Shown one piece after another: positions 20,513 to 29,061 of a stretch of 62,706 bases of DNA. The stretch lies in the NCBI GenBank assembly GCA_945876945.1, contig CAMCQE010000006.1, forward strand, positions 1 through 62,706, in the 5' to 3' direction. The notes beneath the pieces are model-generated. The model had not been told where the DNA came from, made no database searches, and saw only the letters and a list, made by a program, of their open reading frames with translations. The DNA comes from Klebsiella pneumoniae. GTDB taxonomy: Bacteria > Pseudomonadota > Gammaproteobacteria > Ga0077536. Numbering within the stretch: the stretch's first letter is position 1; each line of letters opens with the position of its first letter. A program made the translations under genes and the position numbers.

Positions 20513-22399
20513 TCATCCCGCCTGCGCGGCCTTGTGACGTTTGAGGTAGACCAGCAAAAGGGACACTGCAGCCGGGGTCACCCCCGAAATGCGCGCCGCC
20601 TGGCCCAGCGTATGAGGGCGATGCAGAGTGAGTTTGTTAACGATTTCGTTGGATAGACCCGAGACCGTGCGGTAATCAAAGTTGGCCGGCAATTCCGCAT
20701 CGGAGAAGCGGCGATTGCGCTCGATTTCATCCTGTTGGCGCGCCAGATAACCGCTGTAGCGGGCGTCGATTTCAAGTTGCTCGATCACTTCAGGGTCGGC
20801 TACGCCGGGCCCCACGCCGGGCAGGCGCATGAGGGTGGCGTAGTCCATTTCCGGGCGGCGCAGCAGGTCGGCAAGGTTCTGCTCCTTGCGTAAGGGCTGC
20901 CCCAGAATGTCGGTGGCGATGGTGCTATCCAGCCGGTCGGGAGAGAGCCAGTGCCCGGCCAAGCGCTTGCGTTCGCCCTCGAAGCTGCTTTGCTTCTGTT
21001 CAAAGGCGGCCCAGCGCGCGTCATCCACCAACCCGAGTTCGCGGCCGGCGGGCGTCAGGCGCAGGTCGGCGTTGTCCTCGCGCAGCAGCAAGCGATATTC
21101 GGCCCGACTGGTGAACATTCGATAGGGCTCGGTAGTGCCTCTTGTGACCAGGTCGTCGACCAGCACGCCGATGTAGCCTTCATCCCGCCGCGGATACCAG
21201 GGCGACTGCTCACGCACCCGCAGTGCGGCGTTGATGCCGGCGATGAGCCCTTGGGCCGCGGCTTCTTCATACCCCGTGGTGCCGTTGATTTGCCCGGCGA
21301 AAAATAGCCCCCCGATCTGTCGCACCTCCAGCCAGGGGTGCACGCCGCGCGGGTCGAAGTAGTCGTACTCAATGGCGTAACCGGGGCGCGTGATGCGCGC
21401 CGATTCAAAGCCTGCGATTGAACGCACGACCTCGTACTGCACATCAAAAGGCAGGCTGGTGGAAATACCGTTGGGATAGATTTCCGGCGTCGTCAGGCCT
21501 TCTGGCTCGATAAAAATCTGGTGCGCCGTGCGGTCGGCGAAGCGCATTACCTTGTCTTCAATAGACGGGCAATAGCGCGGGCCGGTGCTTTCGATCTGCC
21601 CGTTGTACATGGGCGAACGGTGAATCGCCTGCCGGATGATCTCGTGGGTGCGTTCGCTGGTGTGCGTGATATGGCAGACGGTCTGCGCGGGATGCTGGCT
21701 GGCGCTGCCCATGAAAGAAAACACCGGCACCGGGTCGTCTCCGGGCTGGCAATCCAGCTGTCGGTAATCAATGGTGCGGCCGTCGATGCGCGGCGGCGTG
21801 CCGGTTTTAAGGCGTCCAACGGGTAAATCGAGAGCCCGCAAGCTGGCCGACAGTCGATTGGCAGGGGGGTCACCGGCCCGCCCGGCCTGATATTGCGCTT
21901 CGCCCACGTGCACCAAGCCCGCGAGAAAAGTGCCTACCGTCAGTACCACCGAGCGCGCGCTAAAGCGCAAGCCGAGTTGGGTGACCACGCCCGTGACGCA
22001 GCAGTTCTCCACGATGAGGTCGTCAACGCCCTGTTGGAAGAGGTCAAGATTGGGCTGGGTTTCCAGCCGCTCGCGAATAAAGGCGCGATAAAGCGCCCGG
22101 TCGATTTGGGCACGCGTGGCGCGGACCGCCGGCCCTTTACTCGCGTTCAAGCGTCGAAAGTGAATCCCGCAATGATCGGCCGCCACCGCCATCACGCCGC
22201 CGAGCGCGTCGATTTCGCGCACCAGATGGCCCTTGCCGATGCCCCCGATGGCGGGATTACACGACATGGCGCCCAAGGTCTCGATGCTTTGCGTGAGCAG
22301 CAGCGTGCGCGCCCCCATCCGGGCGCTGGCCAACGCCGCCTCGGTGCCGGCGTGACCGCCGCCCACGACGATAACGTCATATTGCTGAATCAGGGACAT
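20513..22399 (-). CDS. mnmG: tRNA U34 5-carboxymethylaminomethyl modification enzyme MnmG (GidA)
   Basis: A 628-residue FAD-dependent subunit that with MnmE modifies the wobble uridine of several tRNAs. The FAD dinucleotide fold is at the N terminus ([16 protein letters not shown]), followed by [23 protein letters not shown], quoted here only as [12 protein letters not shown], and the two cysteine-containing patches. [17 protein letters not shown] is near residue 370. The C-terminal MnmE-interacting helices are complete. The start is ATG 22399. In many relatives mnmE lies just upstream of mnmG; here an ABC transporter operon faces it instead. Confidence 0.97.
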   Translation of the reverse strand: MSLIQQYDVIVVGGGHAGTEAALASARMGARTLLLTQSIETLGAMSCNPAIGGIGKGHLVREIDALGGVMAVAADHCGIHFRRLNASKGPAVRATRAQIDRALYRAFIRERLETQPNLDLFQQGVDDLIVENCCVTGVVTQLGLRFSARSVVLTVGTFLAGLVHVGEAQYQAGRAGDPPANRLSASLRALDLPVGRLKTGTPPRIDGRTIDYRQLDCQPGDDPVPVFSFMGSASQHPAQTVCHITHTSERTHEIIRQAIHRSPMYNGQIESTGPRYCPSIEDKVMRFADRTAHQIFIEPEGLTTPEIYPNGISTSLPFDVQYEVVRSIAGFESARITRPGYAIEYDYFDPRGVHPWLEVRQIGGLFFAGQINGTTGYEEAAAQGLIAGINAALRVREQSPWYPRRDEGYIGVLVDDLVTRGTTEPYRMFTSRAEYRLLLREDNADLRLTPAGRELGLVDDARWAAFEQKQSSFEGERKRLAGHWLSPDRLDSTIATDILGQPLRKEQNLADLLRRPEMDYATLMRLPGVGPGVADPEVIEQLEIDARYSGYLARQQDEIERNRRFSDAELPANFDYRTVSGLSNEIVNKLTLHRPHTLGQAARISGVTPAAVSLLLVYLKRHKAAQAG

Positions 22400-22670
22400 G
22401 ATTGCCTCGTTAGCGGTGCGCTGCAAAACGGGCGGGCAGAATAATCTGATTTCAGTCGCCGGCCCAAGCGCGGCCCGCGGAAAGCCTCGAAACTTTTAGT
22501 TTTGGCAGCGGTCTGTGCCAGCGTTGACGGGATCAGAGCCACTGTGGAACAGTGCCCGGCCGTCGGCGGACCAAGGCCGACCTCCTGATCTCCCATGCGT
22601 TGAAGCTTCAGGCACCGAGCCCAAGGCTGTCGGCGCGAGTGCAATCTTGTCTGAAGGAAATGCTTCATCT
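22400..22670. other. divergent intergenic region between mnmG and the gldA-like operon
   Basis: This 271-base gap must contain the promoters of both flanking genes. It holds a perfect 6-bp palindrome with a 3-base centre (CACTGTGGAACAGTG, 22540-22554), which could be an operator. In some gammaproteobacteria the origin of replication lies beside mnmG, but I see no DnaA-box cluster and no AT-rich unwinding region here. No ORF in it resembles a known protein. Confidence 0.6.
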
Positions 22671-23642
22671 ATGGAAAACCTGATCGAAGTCAGGGACCTG
22701 CACAAGCGATTCGGGTCGCTAACCGCCGTTGACGGTGTGTCGCTCAGCATCCCTCGGGGCGAAGTGCTGGGCTTCCTGGGCCCGAATGGCGCCGGCAAGT
22801 CCACCACCATGAAAATGATCACCGGCTTTATCGCGCCCACCAGCGGTTCGGTAGCCATCTGTGGTCACGACGTGGGAAGCGACGCGCTCGCGGCCAAACG
22901 CAAAATTGGCTATCTGCCCGAAGGGGCGCCGGCCTGGGGCGAAATGACCCCCGCCAGTTTTCTCGATTTCATCGCCGACATCCGCGGCTTGAGCGGCGCC
23001 CACAAGGCCAACCGCATTAAAGAGGTGGTGGCCAAAATCAATCTCGGCGGCGTGCTCAACCAGAGCATCGAAACGCTGTCGAAAGGCTTCAAACGGCGTG
23101 TGGGTTTGGCTCAGGCCATTCTGCACGACCCCGAAGTGCTCATCCTCGATGAACCCACCGATGGCCTGGATCCCAACCAGAAGCACGAGGTTCGGGCCCT
23201 GATAAAAGAGATGGCGCCGAACAAGGCCATCATTATTTCGACGCATATCCTTGAAGAAGTGGACGCGGTCTGTACCCGGGCCGCGATCATCGCCCGGGGT
23301 CGACTGTTGTTCTCCGGCACCCCGCACGAACTGCAGGCGAAATCCGCCAAGCACAATGCGGTCACGCTGACCGTCGCCTCCACCCACGCCGCGGAAATCG
23401 GATCCCGGCTGGGCGAACTGCCAGAAGTCCTGCGCGTTGAAAGCCTCGCGCAGGCCGAAGGTCGGACCCGCATCACCGCGCTGTCCCGCAATGGCGGCGT
23501 CATCTTTGAGGTCATCCAAACCGCCGTGCAACAGCACGGCTGGCCGGTCGCCGAACTCTTCGTCGAACCCGGCCATCTGGATGAAGTCTTCCGCACCATC
23601 ACCATGGGCGCGCAGACGCCCGGCGAGGTACCGCACTCATGA
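22671..23642 (+). CDS. ABC-2 type transporter ATP-binding protein (GldA-like)
   Basis: A 323-residue ABC ATPase. It has Walker A GPNGAGKSTT near residue 38, the ABC signature as LSKGFKRRVGLAQA (a K replaces the usual second G-Q motif, common in this subfamily), Walker B VLILDEPTDGLDPNQ, the D-loop and the switch His in IISTHILEEV. The extended C terminus is typical of GldA/NatA-like subunits. The start is ATG 22671 after AAGGAAA. It overlaps the permease gene by 4 bases (ATGA). The substrate is unknown; Bacteroidetes relatives work with GldF and GldG in gliding, which need not apply here. Confidence 0.9.
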   Translation: MENLIEVRDLHKRFGSLTAVDGVSLSIPRGEVLGFLGPNGAGKSTTMKMITGFIAPTSGSVAICGHDVGSDALAAKRKIGYLPEGAPAWGEMTPASFLDFIADIRGLSGAHKANRIKEVVAKINLGGVLNQSIETLSKGFKRRVGLAQAILHDPEVLILDEPTDGLDPNQKHEVRALIKEMAPNKAIIISTHILEEVDAVCTRAAIIARGRLLFSGTPHELQAKSAKHNAVTLTVASTHAAEIGSRLGELPEVLRVESLAQAEGRTRITALSRNGGVIFEVIQTAVQQHGWPVAELFVEPGHLDEVFRTITMGAQTPGEVPHS

Positions 23643-24373
23643 GTCGCACACTCAGCATTTTCCGCCGCGAGTTCCAGGGCTATTTCGCCACGCCGGTGGC
23701 CTATGTGTTCATCGTGATTTTTCTGTTTCTCACGGGGCTCTTTACGTTTTACATCGGCGCCTTCTACGAGCGCGGGCAGGCGGATCTGGAGCCCTTCTTC
23801 CGCTATCACCCGTGGCTTTATATGTTGCTGATTCCGGCCATTTCGATGCGCTTATGGTCGGAAGAGCGCAAGAGCGGCACGCTGGAACTGCTGCTTACCT
23901 TGCCGATTTCGCTGGCCGAAGCGGTGGTGGGCAAGTTCCTCGCCGCGTGGGCGTTCACCGCCATCGCGCTGGCGCTGACTTTCCCCCTTTGGCTCACCGT
24001 CAACTATCTGGGAAACCCGGATAACACGGTCATCGCCGCCGGTTACCTCGGCAGCCTGCTGATGGCTGGCGGGTTTCTCGCCATTGGCTCCTGCATTTCC
24101 GCGCTGACGCGCAATCAGGTGGTGGCCTTCGTGATTAGTTTCGTTGTCTGCTTCGGGTTCAATCTCAGCGGCTTCCCGCTGGTGCTCGACTTCTTCAGCG
24201 GGTGGGCGCCGCAGGCGGTGGTGGATGCGGTGAGCTCTTTCAGCTTCCTGACCCACTTCAATTCGATTCAAAAAGGCGTCATCGACCTGCGTGACATCAT
24301 CTTCTTCACTTCTCTCATTGCCGTGTGGCTCTACGCCAACATGCTGGCGATTGAGAGCGGGAAGGGCCACTAA
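23639..24373 (+). CDS. ABC-2 type permease (GldF-like)
   Basis: A 244-residue membrane protein with six hydrophobic segments. The N terminus SIFRREFQGYFATPVAYVF and the segment RLWSEERKSGTLELLLTLPI are characteristic of ABC-2 permeases of the GldF type. It is coupled to the ATPase gene by an ATGA overlap and is followed by the GldG-like gene after 20 bases. It presumably forms the pore with the ATPase; what it moves is unknown. Confidence 0.88.
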   Translation: MSRTLSIFRREFQGYFATPVAYVFIVIFLFLTGLFTFYIGAFYERGQADLEPFFRYHPWLYMLLIPAISMRLWSEERKSGTLELLLTLPISLAEAVVGKFLAAWAFTAIALALTFPLWLTVNYLGNPDNTVIAAGYLGSLLMAGGFLAIGSCISALTRNQVVAFVISFVVCFGFNLSGFPLVLDFFSGWAPQAVVDAVSSFSFLTHFNSIQKGVIDLRDIIFFTSLIAVWLYANMLAIESGKGH

Positions 24374-24393
24374 GGGACGAGGAGAAGACCAAC

Positions 24394-26286
24394 ATGATCA
24401 CCAGAACCCAAACCTTCGCCAGCTTGCTGGTGGCCGTGGTGTTGTTCCTCTGCGTCAACATCATCGCCAGCGGCACGCTCACCGCGCAGCGCCTCGATTT
24501 AACCCAGAATCGCCTCTACACCTTGTCGGATGGCAGCAAGCACATTCTGGGCAAACTCGACGAGCCGATTACCCTGCGCTTTTACTACTCGGCCAAGGCA
24601 TTCGCCTCGGTTCCTGAATTCCAGAACTACGGCAAACGCGTTCGCGACCTGCTGCAGGAATACGTGAACGCCGCTCATGGCAAGCTGAAACTTCAGGTGA
24701 TTGAGCCCGAACCGTTCTCCGAAGCCGAAGATCAGGCAGTGGGCTACGGCATTCAGCAGCTGCCTATCAACGCCACCGGCGAGGTGGGTTATCTGGGGCT
24801 CGTAGGCACCAATACGACCGATGACGAAGCGCCAATCGCGTTTCTGAATCCCGACCACGCCGACGCTCTCGAGTACGACATCACCAAACTCATCTACAAC
24901 CTCGCCAACCCCAAAAAGCGCACTGTCGGGGTGATTTCCGATCTGCCGATTTTGGGCGGCGCACAGGATCCGCGGGGCGACGCGGCGCCCGCGTGGGCGA
25001 GCCTCAAGCAGCTGAAAGAGTTTTTCGACGTGAAATCACTGCCGAGAGATGTCGCGGTAATCGATGACTCGACGGACACCCTGCTCGTCGTTCACCCGAA
25101 GAATTTGCCCAAGAAAACGCTGTACGCGATCGATCAGTTCGTTCTGCGCGGCGGCAAGGCGCTGGTGTTTGTCGACCCGCTGGCCGAAGAAGATCGTCCC
25201 GAACCCGACCCGCGCAACCCGATGGTGATGCCGAAAACCGATTCCAGTCTCGAACCGCTGTTCAAAGCCTGGGGCGTCGAGTTTGCAACCGACAAAGTTG
25301 TCGGCGATGCCGAAGCGGCCGTGCGGGTGAACTTCAACAGCGAGCGCGGGCCCAGCGAAGTGCAGTACATCCCGTGGCTCATGCTCCACGGCGACCGCAT
25401 CAACCACGAAGACTTCATCACCAATCATCTGCGAGGGGTAAATGTGGGGACCGCTGGCTTTCTCGAAGCCGCCAAAGGCGCCACCACCCAACTGATGCCC
25501 TTGCTGAGCACTGGCCCGCATAGCGGACTGCTGGAGCGCGAGTCCATCGTTATCGTGCGCGACCCCAACGCGTTGCTGGAAGGCTTCAAGGCCGACCGGA
25601 GCAAGCTCACCGTCGCGGCCCGATTGTCTGGCCCTGCCGCCACGGCGTTTCCCGATGGCCCGCCGGCGGCCGATCCGGCCGCCGATACCAGCACCGCAAA
25701 TCCCGTGGAGTTACCCGAGCCCCTGAAAGCCGCCAAGAACGGCATCAACGTGATCGTCGTGGCCGACACCGACATTCTCGCCGACCGTTTCTGGGTGCGC
25801 ATGGAGCGCTTTCTCGGCATGCAGGTACCGAATCCGTTTGCGAACAACGCCGACTTCCTCATCAATGCGGTCGATAATCTGGGCGGCAACGACGACCTGA
25901 TCAGCCTGCGCAGCCGGGGCGAGTTCGCGCGCCCGTTTGAAGTCGTGGAACGCATCAAGCGCGAAGCCGAAGGCCAGTTCCGCGACCGCGAAAAAGCCTT
26001 GCAGGCCAAACTGCGGGAAACCGAGACCAAGCTCAAAAGCCTGCGACAAGGGCCCGACAGCAACGGTGAAGCCCTCCTTACGCCCGAGCAGCGCAAAGAA
26101 ATGGAGCTGTTCCGTAAAGAGCAACTCGCCACCCGTAAAGAGCTCCGCACCGTCCAGCATGATTTGGGCCGCAACATCGAGCAGCTGGGCACGTGGCTGA
26201 AAGTCATCAACATTGGTCTGGTCCCGGCGCTCCTCGCGCTGCTCGCGCTGGGCGCCGGCCTGTTCAGTCAACGCCGCGCACGGTGA
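24394..26286 (+). CDS. GldG-like ABC transporter auxiliary protein
   Basis: A 630-residue protein with an N-terminal membrane helix (about residues 10-30), a large extracytoplasmic region resembling the GldG ABC_transp_aux domain (TAQRLDLTQNRLYTLS early, then ITLRFYYSAK), a predicted coiled coil around residues 520-600 (repeats of EKALQAKLRETETKLKSL type) and a C-terminal membrane helix (LVPALLALLALGAGLF). Thus both ends are membrane-anchored. It lies in the middle of the four-gene operon. Such proteins accompany GldA/GldF-type transporters; their activity has not been defined in gammaproteobacteria. Confidence 0.85.
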   Translation: MITRTQTFASLLVAVVLFLCVNIIASGTLTAQRLDLTQNRLYTLSDGSKHILGKLDEPITLRFYYSAKAFASVPEFQNYGKRVRDLLQEYVNAAHGKLKLQVIEPEPFSEAEDQAVGYGIQQLPINATGEVGYLGLVGTNTTDDEAPIAFLNPDHADALEYDITKLIYNLANPKKRTVGVISDLPILGGAQDPRGDAAPAWASLKQLKEFFDVKSLPRDVAVIDDSTDTLLVVHPKNLPKKTLYAIDQFVLRGGKALVFVDPLAEEDRPEPDPRNPMVMPKTDSSLEPLFKAWGVEFATDKVVGDAEAAVRVNFNSERGPSEVQYIPWLMLHGDRINHEDFITNHLRGVNVGTAGFLEAAKGATTQLMPLLSTGPHSGLLERESIVIVRDPNALLEGFKADRSKLTVAARLSGPAATAFPDGPPAADPAADTSTANPVELPEPLKAAKNGINVIVVADTDILADRFWVRMERFLGMQVPNPFANNADFLINAVDNLGGNDDLISLRSRGEFARPFEVVERIKREAEGQFRDREKALQAKLRETETKLKSLRQGPDSNGEALLTPEQRKEMELFRKEQLATRKELRTVQHDLGRNIEQLGTWLKVINIGLVPALLALLALGAGLFSQRRAR

Positions 26287-26296
26287 GGCGACGTCT

Positions 26297-27391
26297 ATGA
26301 AAACGAAACCGCTGTTATTGATTGTGGCCACCGTGCTGGTCGTACTTGGCGCGTATCAAGTCACGCGCTCCAAAGCCCCGAGCACCAATATTGAATCCGC
26401 CCTCCTCTATCCCACGCTGCTGGAATCGCTTAACGATGCACAGAGCGTGGAAATTGCGAACAGCAAGGACCGCTTCCGGATCACGCGCGACGGCGAACGC
26501 TGGGTCATGGCGGATCGCGATGGCTTCCCGGTGGAGACCACCCTGGTGCGCAGCCTGCTGATGGAAGTTGCGGCGCTCAAAATCCGCGAAGAAAAAACCG
26601 CCAAAGCCGAGAACTACCCCACCATCGGTGTCGAAGACGTGAGCGCACCCAATGCGGGGGGAGTGGAATTGTCCGTGCAGGGTAAATCTGGCGCTTTGCT
26701 GAGCTTGATCGTGGGCAAGTCGCGTAAGCCCAAGGGCACTGAAGCAGGCGGACACTTCGTGCGGCGCGCGGGCGAGCCGACCGCGCTGCTGGTGGAAGGG
26801 GACATCAATATCAAGGCGAAGCGTAACGACTGGCTAGACATCTCGATTGTTACGCTGACGCCGGATCGGGTGCGCAAAGCGAGCATTCAGACGCCGGGAC
26901 AAGACCCGGTGGTGGTGAGCAAAGCTTCAACGCGCGAACAACTTTTCGCCCTGCAAAACGTGCCGCAGGGCAAGGAGCCCAAATCCTCCGCGCTGGTCTC
27001 CAATGTTGGCGCGCTACTGCTGGATTTGCGGTTTGAAGACGTTGCGAGCGTCAAACAGGTGGCAGGGCTAACGCCCACCAATACCGCCCAACTGGAAACT
27101 TTTGATGGCCTGCTGGCCACTCTCAAGGCCTATGAAGTGGCGGGTCGCACCTTGATTGCGCTCGAATTCGAACACCAGCCGGAAGGGGCCGAGGCCCCTC
27201 CTGCGCCTCCCGGCAAGACCGAAGACGCGCCCAAGGCCCCGGATGTCGCGGCCGAGGTGGCAAAACTCAAAGCCCATACCGGGCCTTGGGTATATCAGAT
27301 TGGGGATTACAAGCTCCGAACATTGCGTCGAAGCTTTGCGGAACTGGTGAAGGTCAAGGAAAAACCAATGGCACCCGCCACGGCTGACTGA
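26297..27391 (+). CDS. DUF4340 domain protein
   Basis: A 364-residue protein with one N-terminal membrane helix (LLLIVATVLVVLGAYQV) and a long extracytoplasmic part of the DUF4340 type: repeated beta-rich units such as VEIANSKDRFRITRDGERW, LSLIVGKSR and WLDISIVTLTPDRVRK. It ends with a proline- and alanine-rich linker followed by a YQIGDYKLRTLRRSFAELV tail. The start is ATG 26297, 10 bases after the GldG-like stop. The gene pair GldG-like plus DUF4340 recurs in gammaproteobacteria and is likely one envelope complex with the ABC transporter. Function unknown. Confidence 0.82.
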   Translation: MKTKPLLLIVATVLVVLGAYQVTRSKAPSTNIESALLYPTLLESLNDAQSVEIANSKDRFRITRDGERWVMADRDGFPVETTLVRSLLMEVAALKIREEKTAKAENYPTIGVEDVSAPNAGGVELSVQGKSGALLSLIVGKSRKPKGTEAGGHFVRRAGEPTALLVEGDINIKAKRNDWLDISIVTLTPDRVRKASIQTPGQDPVVVSKASTREQLFALQNVPQGKEPKSSALVSNVGALLLDLRFEDVASVKQVAGLTPTNTAQLETFDGLLATLKAYEVAGRTLIALEFEHQPEGAEAPPAPPGKTEDAPKAPDVAAEVAKLKAHTGPWVYQIGDYKLRTLRRSFAELVKVKEKPMAPATAD

Positions 27392-27396
27392 GCCGG

Positions 27397-27418
27397 AGTC
27401 GCGGCGCCCGCCGCGACT
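27397..27418. repeat. 10-bp perfect hairpin at a convergent gene end
   Basis: AGTCGCGGCG (27397-27406) and CGCCGCGACT (27409-27418) form a perfect inverted repeat with a two-base centre in the gap between the DUF4340 gene and the convergent hypothetical gene, touching the stop codon of the latter. There is no T-run on either side, so any terminator function would not be of the classical kind. Confidence 0.55.
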
Positions 27419-27987
27419 TAATGCAGCGCGAAGGTAGCGCTGGCAGGCAATGCAGGAGTGAGCTGACGTAACACCTGCCAGCCGTGCACGCTGCCCGCTT
27501 CGCGCCACAGCTGATAGGCGTTGAGCCCGTCAAGGAATGGCCCTTTCTCGGTCACTTCGCGCATGGTCAGAAAGACATCCAGAATCCGCACGTAGTGCGT
27601 GGCCAATTCCCGATAGAGGTCGCGATCGGCGCCATCAATCCGTGCGGCATGATCGCGAAAGGCCTGCTGCCCGACCTGCACAAAATACGTCACCGGAATG
27701 CTTTGACGGATCGCATGCTCAGGGAACAGTCCGGCAAACAGCAAACAGTGGTCGCCCACCGAAACGAGATCCTGCGAATTGGCCTGAGTGCCGGCTACCA
27801 GCTGACGCGCAAAGCGCGCGGTGCGCATCCCGGTGCCATTCGCGGCACTGCCCAGACTGCGGAAGAGCAAAGCGACGACATACTCTTCCAGCGCCTCAGA
27901 CAAAAATGTCTGCGCGCCCTGTTGGGCCTGCGTTAACAACGCACGCCATCCGGCAGTCTCGGCAAGTTGCAGTTCTATCCTCACCAC
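27418..27987 (-). CDS. hypothetical protein, mostly helical
   Basis: I do not recognise this 189-residue protein. It has no signal peptide and no membrane helix, and predicts as largely alpha-helical with evenly spread hydrophobic residues (LSEALEEYVVALLFRSLG, SVGDHCLLFAGLFPE, YRELATHYVRILDVFLTM). There is no zinc-finger, P-loop or catalytic motif I can point to. Base composition matches its neighbours, so it looks native. It starts with GTG 27987 (GTG GTG), 141 bases from glyQ on the other strand, with which it must share the promoter region, and converges on the DUF4340 gene. Confidence 0.75.
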   Translation of the reverse strand: MVRIELQLAETAGWRALLTQAQQGAQTFLSEALEEYVVALLFRSLGSAANGTGMRTARFARQLVAGTQANSQDLVSVGDHCLLFAGLFPEHAIRQSIPVTYFVQVGQQAFRDHAARIDGADRDLYRELATHYVRILDVFLTMREVTEKGPFLDGLNAYQLWREAGSVHGWQVLRQLTPALPASATFALH

Positions 27988-28128
27988 TGTTTCCCCATAG
28001 GTCAGTGAAGCTCGTATCGACCAGCCTCCAGCACCCTTGAGCAGTGAGTTGTCGCGTAGGCAGTCCCAAGCCTAGTCGCTATACTCCGAAGCCCTCGATT
28101 ACCCGCCGGCGACTGCAGAAAAACAGGC

Positions 28129-29061
28129 ATGACCGACAAGCACGCGACGCCCGATACGTTTCAGGAACTCATCTTCAGACTGCAAACCTTCTGGGGGGCG
28201 CGTGGGTGTGTGATTGCTCAGCCCTACGACATGGAAATGGGCGCCGGGACCTTTCATCCGGCCACCTTCCTGCGGGCGATTGGGCCTGAGCCCTGGCGCG
28301 CAGCCTATGTGCAGCCCTCGCGCCGCCCCACCGACGGGCGGTATGGCGAAAACCCTAACCGGCTCCAGCACTACTACCAGTTTCAGGTCATCCTCAAACC
28401 CTCGCCGCCGGACTTGCAGGCGCTCTACCTCGAGTCGCTTTCGAGCCTCGGCATTAACCCGCACATCCACGACATTCGCTTCGTAGAAGACAACTGGGAA
28501 TCGCCCACCTTGGGCGCCTGGGGGCTCGGCTGGGAGGTGTGGCTGAACGGCATGGAAGTGACCCAGTTCACCTATTTCCAACAGGTCGGCGGGCTCGACT
28601 GCCGCCCGGTCGCCGGTGAAATCACCTACGGTCTCGAGCGGATCGCGATGTACCTGCAGGGCGTGGATTCAGTCTACGACCTGGCTTGGGCCAAACATGA
28701 TGGCCGCGTGGTGACCTATGGCGACGTCTACCACCAGAACGAAGTGGAAATGTCGACCTACAACTTCGAACAGGCGAACACCGAAATTCTTTTCGGCTGG
28801 TTTAATCACTGCGAAGCAGAAGCGATTCGCCTGATCGCCGCCAACCTGCCCTTGCCCGCCTACGAAATGATGGTCAAAGCCTCACACACGTTTAATTTGC
28901 TCGATGCCCGACGCGCCATCTCGGTGACCGAACGTCAGCGCTACATCTTGCGGGTCCGCGCGCTGGCGCGAAGCATTGCGGAGACCTATTACGCCGCCCG
29001 CGAAGCGCTGGGCTTCCCGCTGCTCGGCGACCAACGCGCTAACGCGGAGCAAGCGTCATGA
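28129..29061 (+). CDS. glyQ: glycyl-tRNA synthetase alpha subunit
   Basis: A 310-residue catalytic-core subunit of the alpha2-beta2 bacterial GlyRS. Signatures are [13 protein letters not shown] at the N terminus, [34 protein letters not shown], quoted here in part as [12 protein letters not shown], and [17 protein letters not shown] [14 protein letters not shown] near 165. It starts at ATG 28129 and overlaps glyS by 4 bases (ATGA), as is usual. A TATACT at 28080-28085 may be the -10 element; the -35 is weak. No glycine riboswitch or T-box is visible upstream. Confidence 0.97.
   Translation: MTDKHATPDTFQELIFRLQTFWGARGCVIAQPYDMEMGAGTFHPATFLRAIGPEPWRAAYVQPSRRPTDGRYGENPNRLQHYYQFQVILKPSPPDLQALYLESLSSLGINPHIHDIRFVEDNWESPTLGAWGLGWEVWLNGMEVTQFTYFQQVGGLDCRPVAGEITYGLERIAMYLQGVDSVYDLAWAKHDGRVVTYGDVYHQNEVEMSTYNFEQANTEILFGWFNHCEAEAIRLIAANLPLPAYEMMVKASHTFNLLDARRAISVTERQRYILRVRALARSIAETYYAAREALGFPLLGDQRANAEQAS

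Noticed and set aside
22503..22520. TGGCAGCGGTCTGTGCC as a sigma-54 site in the mnmG/gldA-like gap
   Set aside because: The spacing between GG and GC is one base too long for -24/-12 recognition.
22400..22670. Origin of replication beside mnmG
   Set aside because: No cluster of DnaA boxes and no AT-rich segment in the 271 bases; the gap is of ordinary composition.
22719..23636. Open frame of about 305 codons opposite the gldA-like gene
   Set aside because: Composition is that of a complementary strand of a coding gene; no recognisable motif.
27988..28128. Glycine riboswitch or T-box before glyQ
   Set aside because: No conserved core or anticodon-like structure is visible in the 141 bases.
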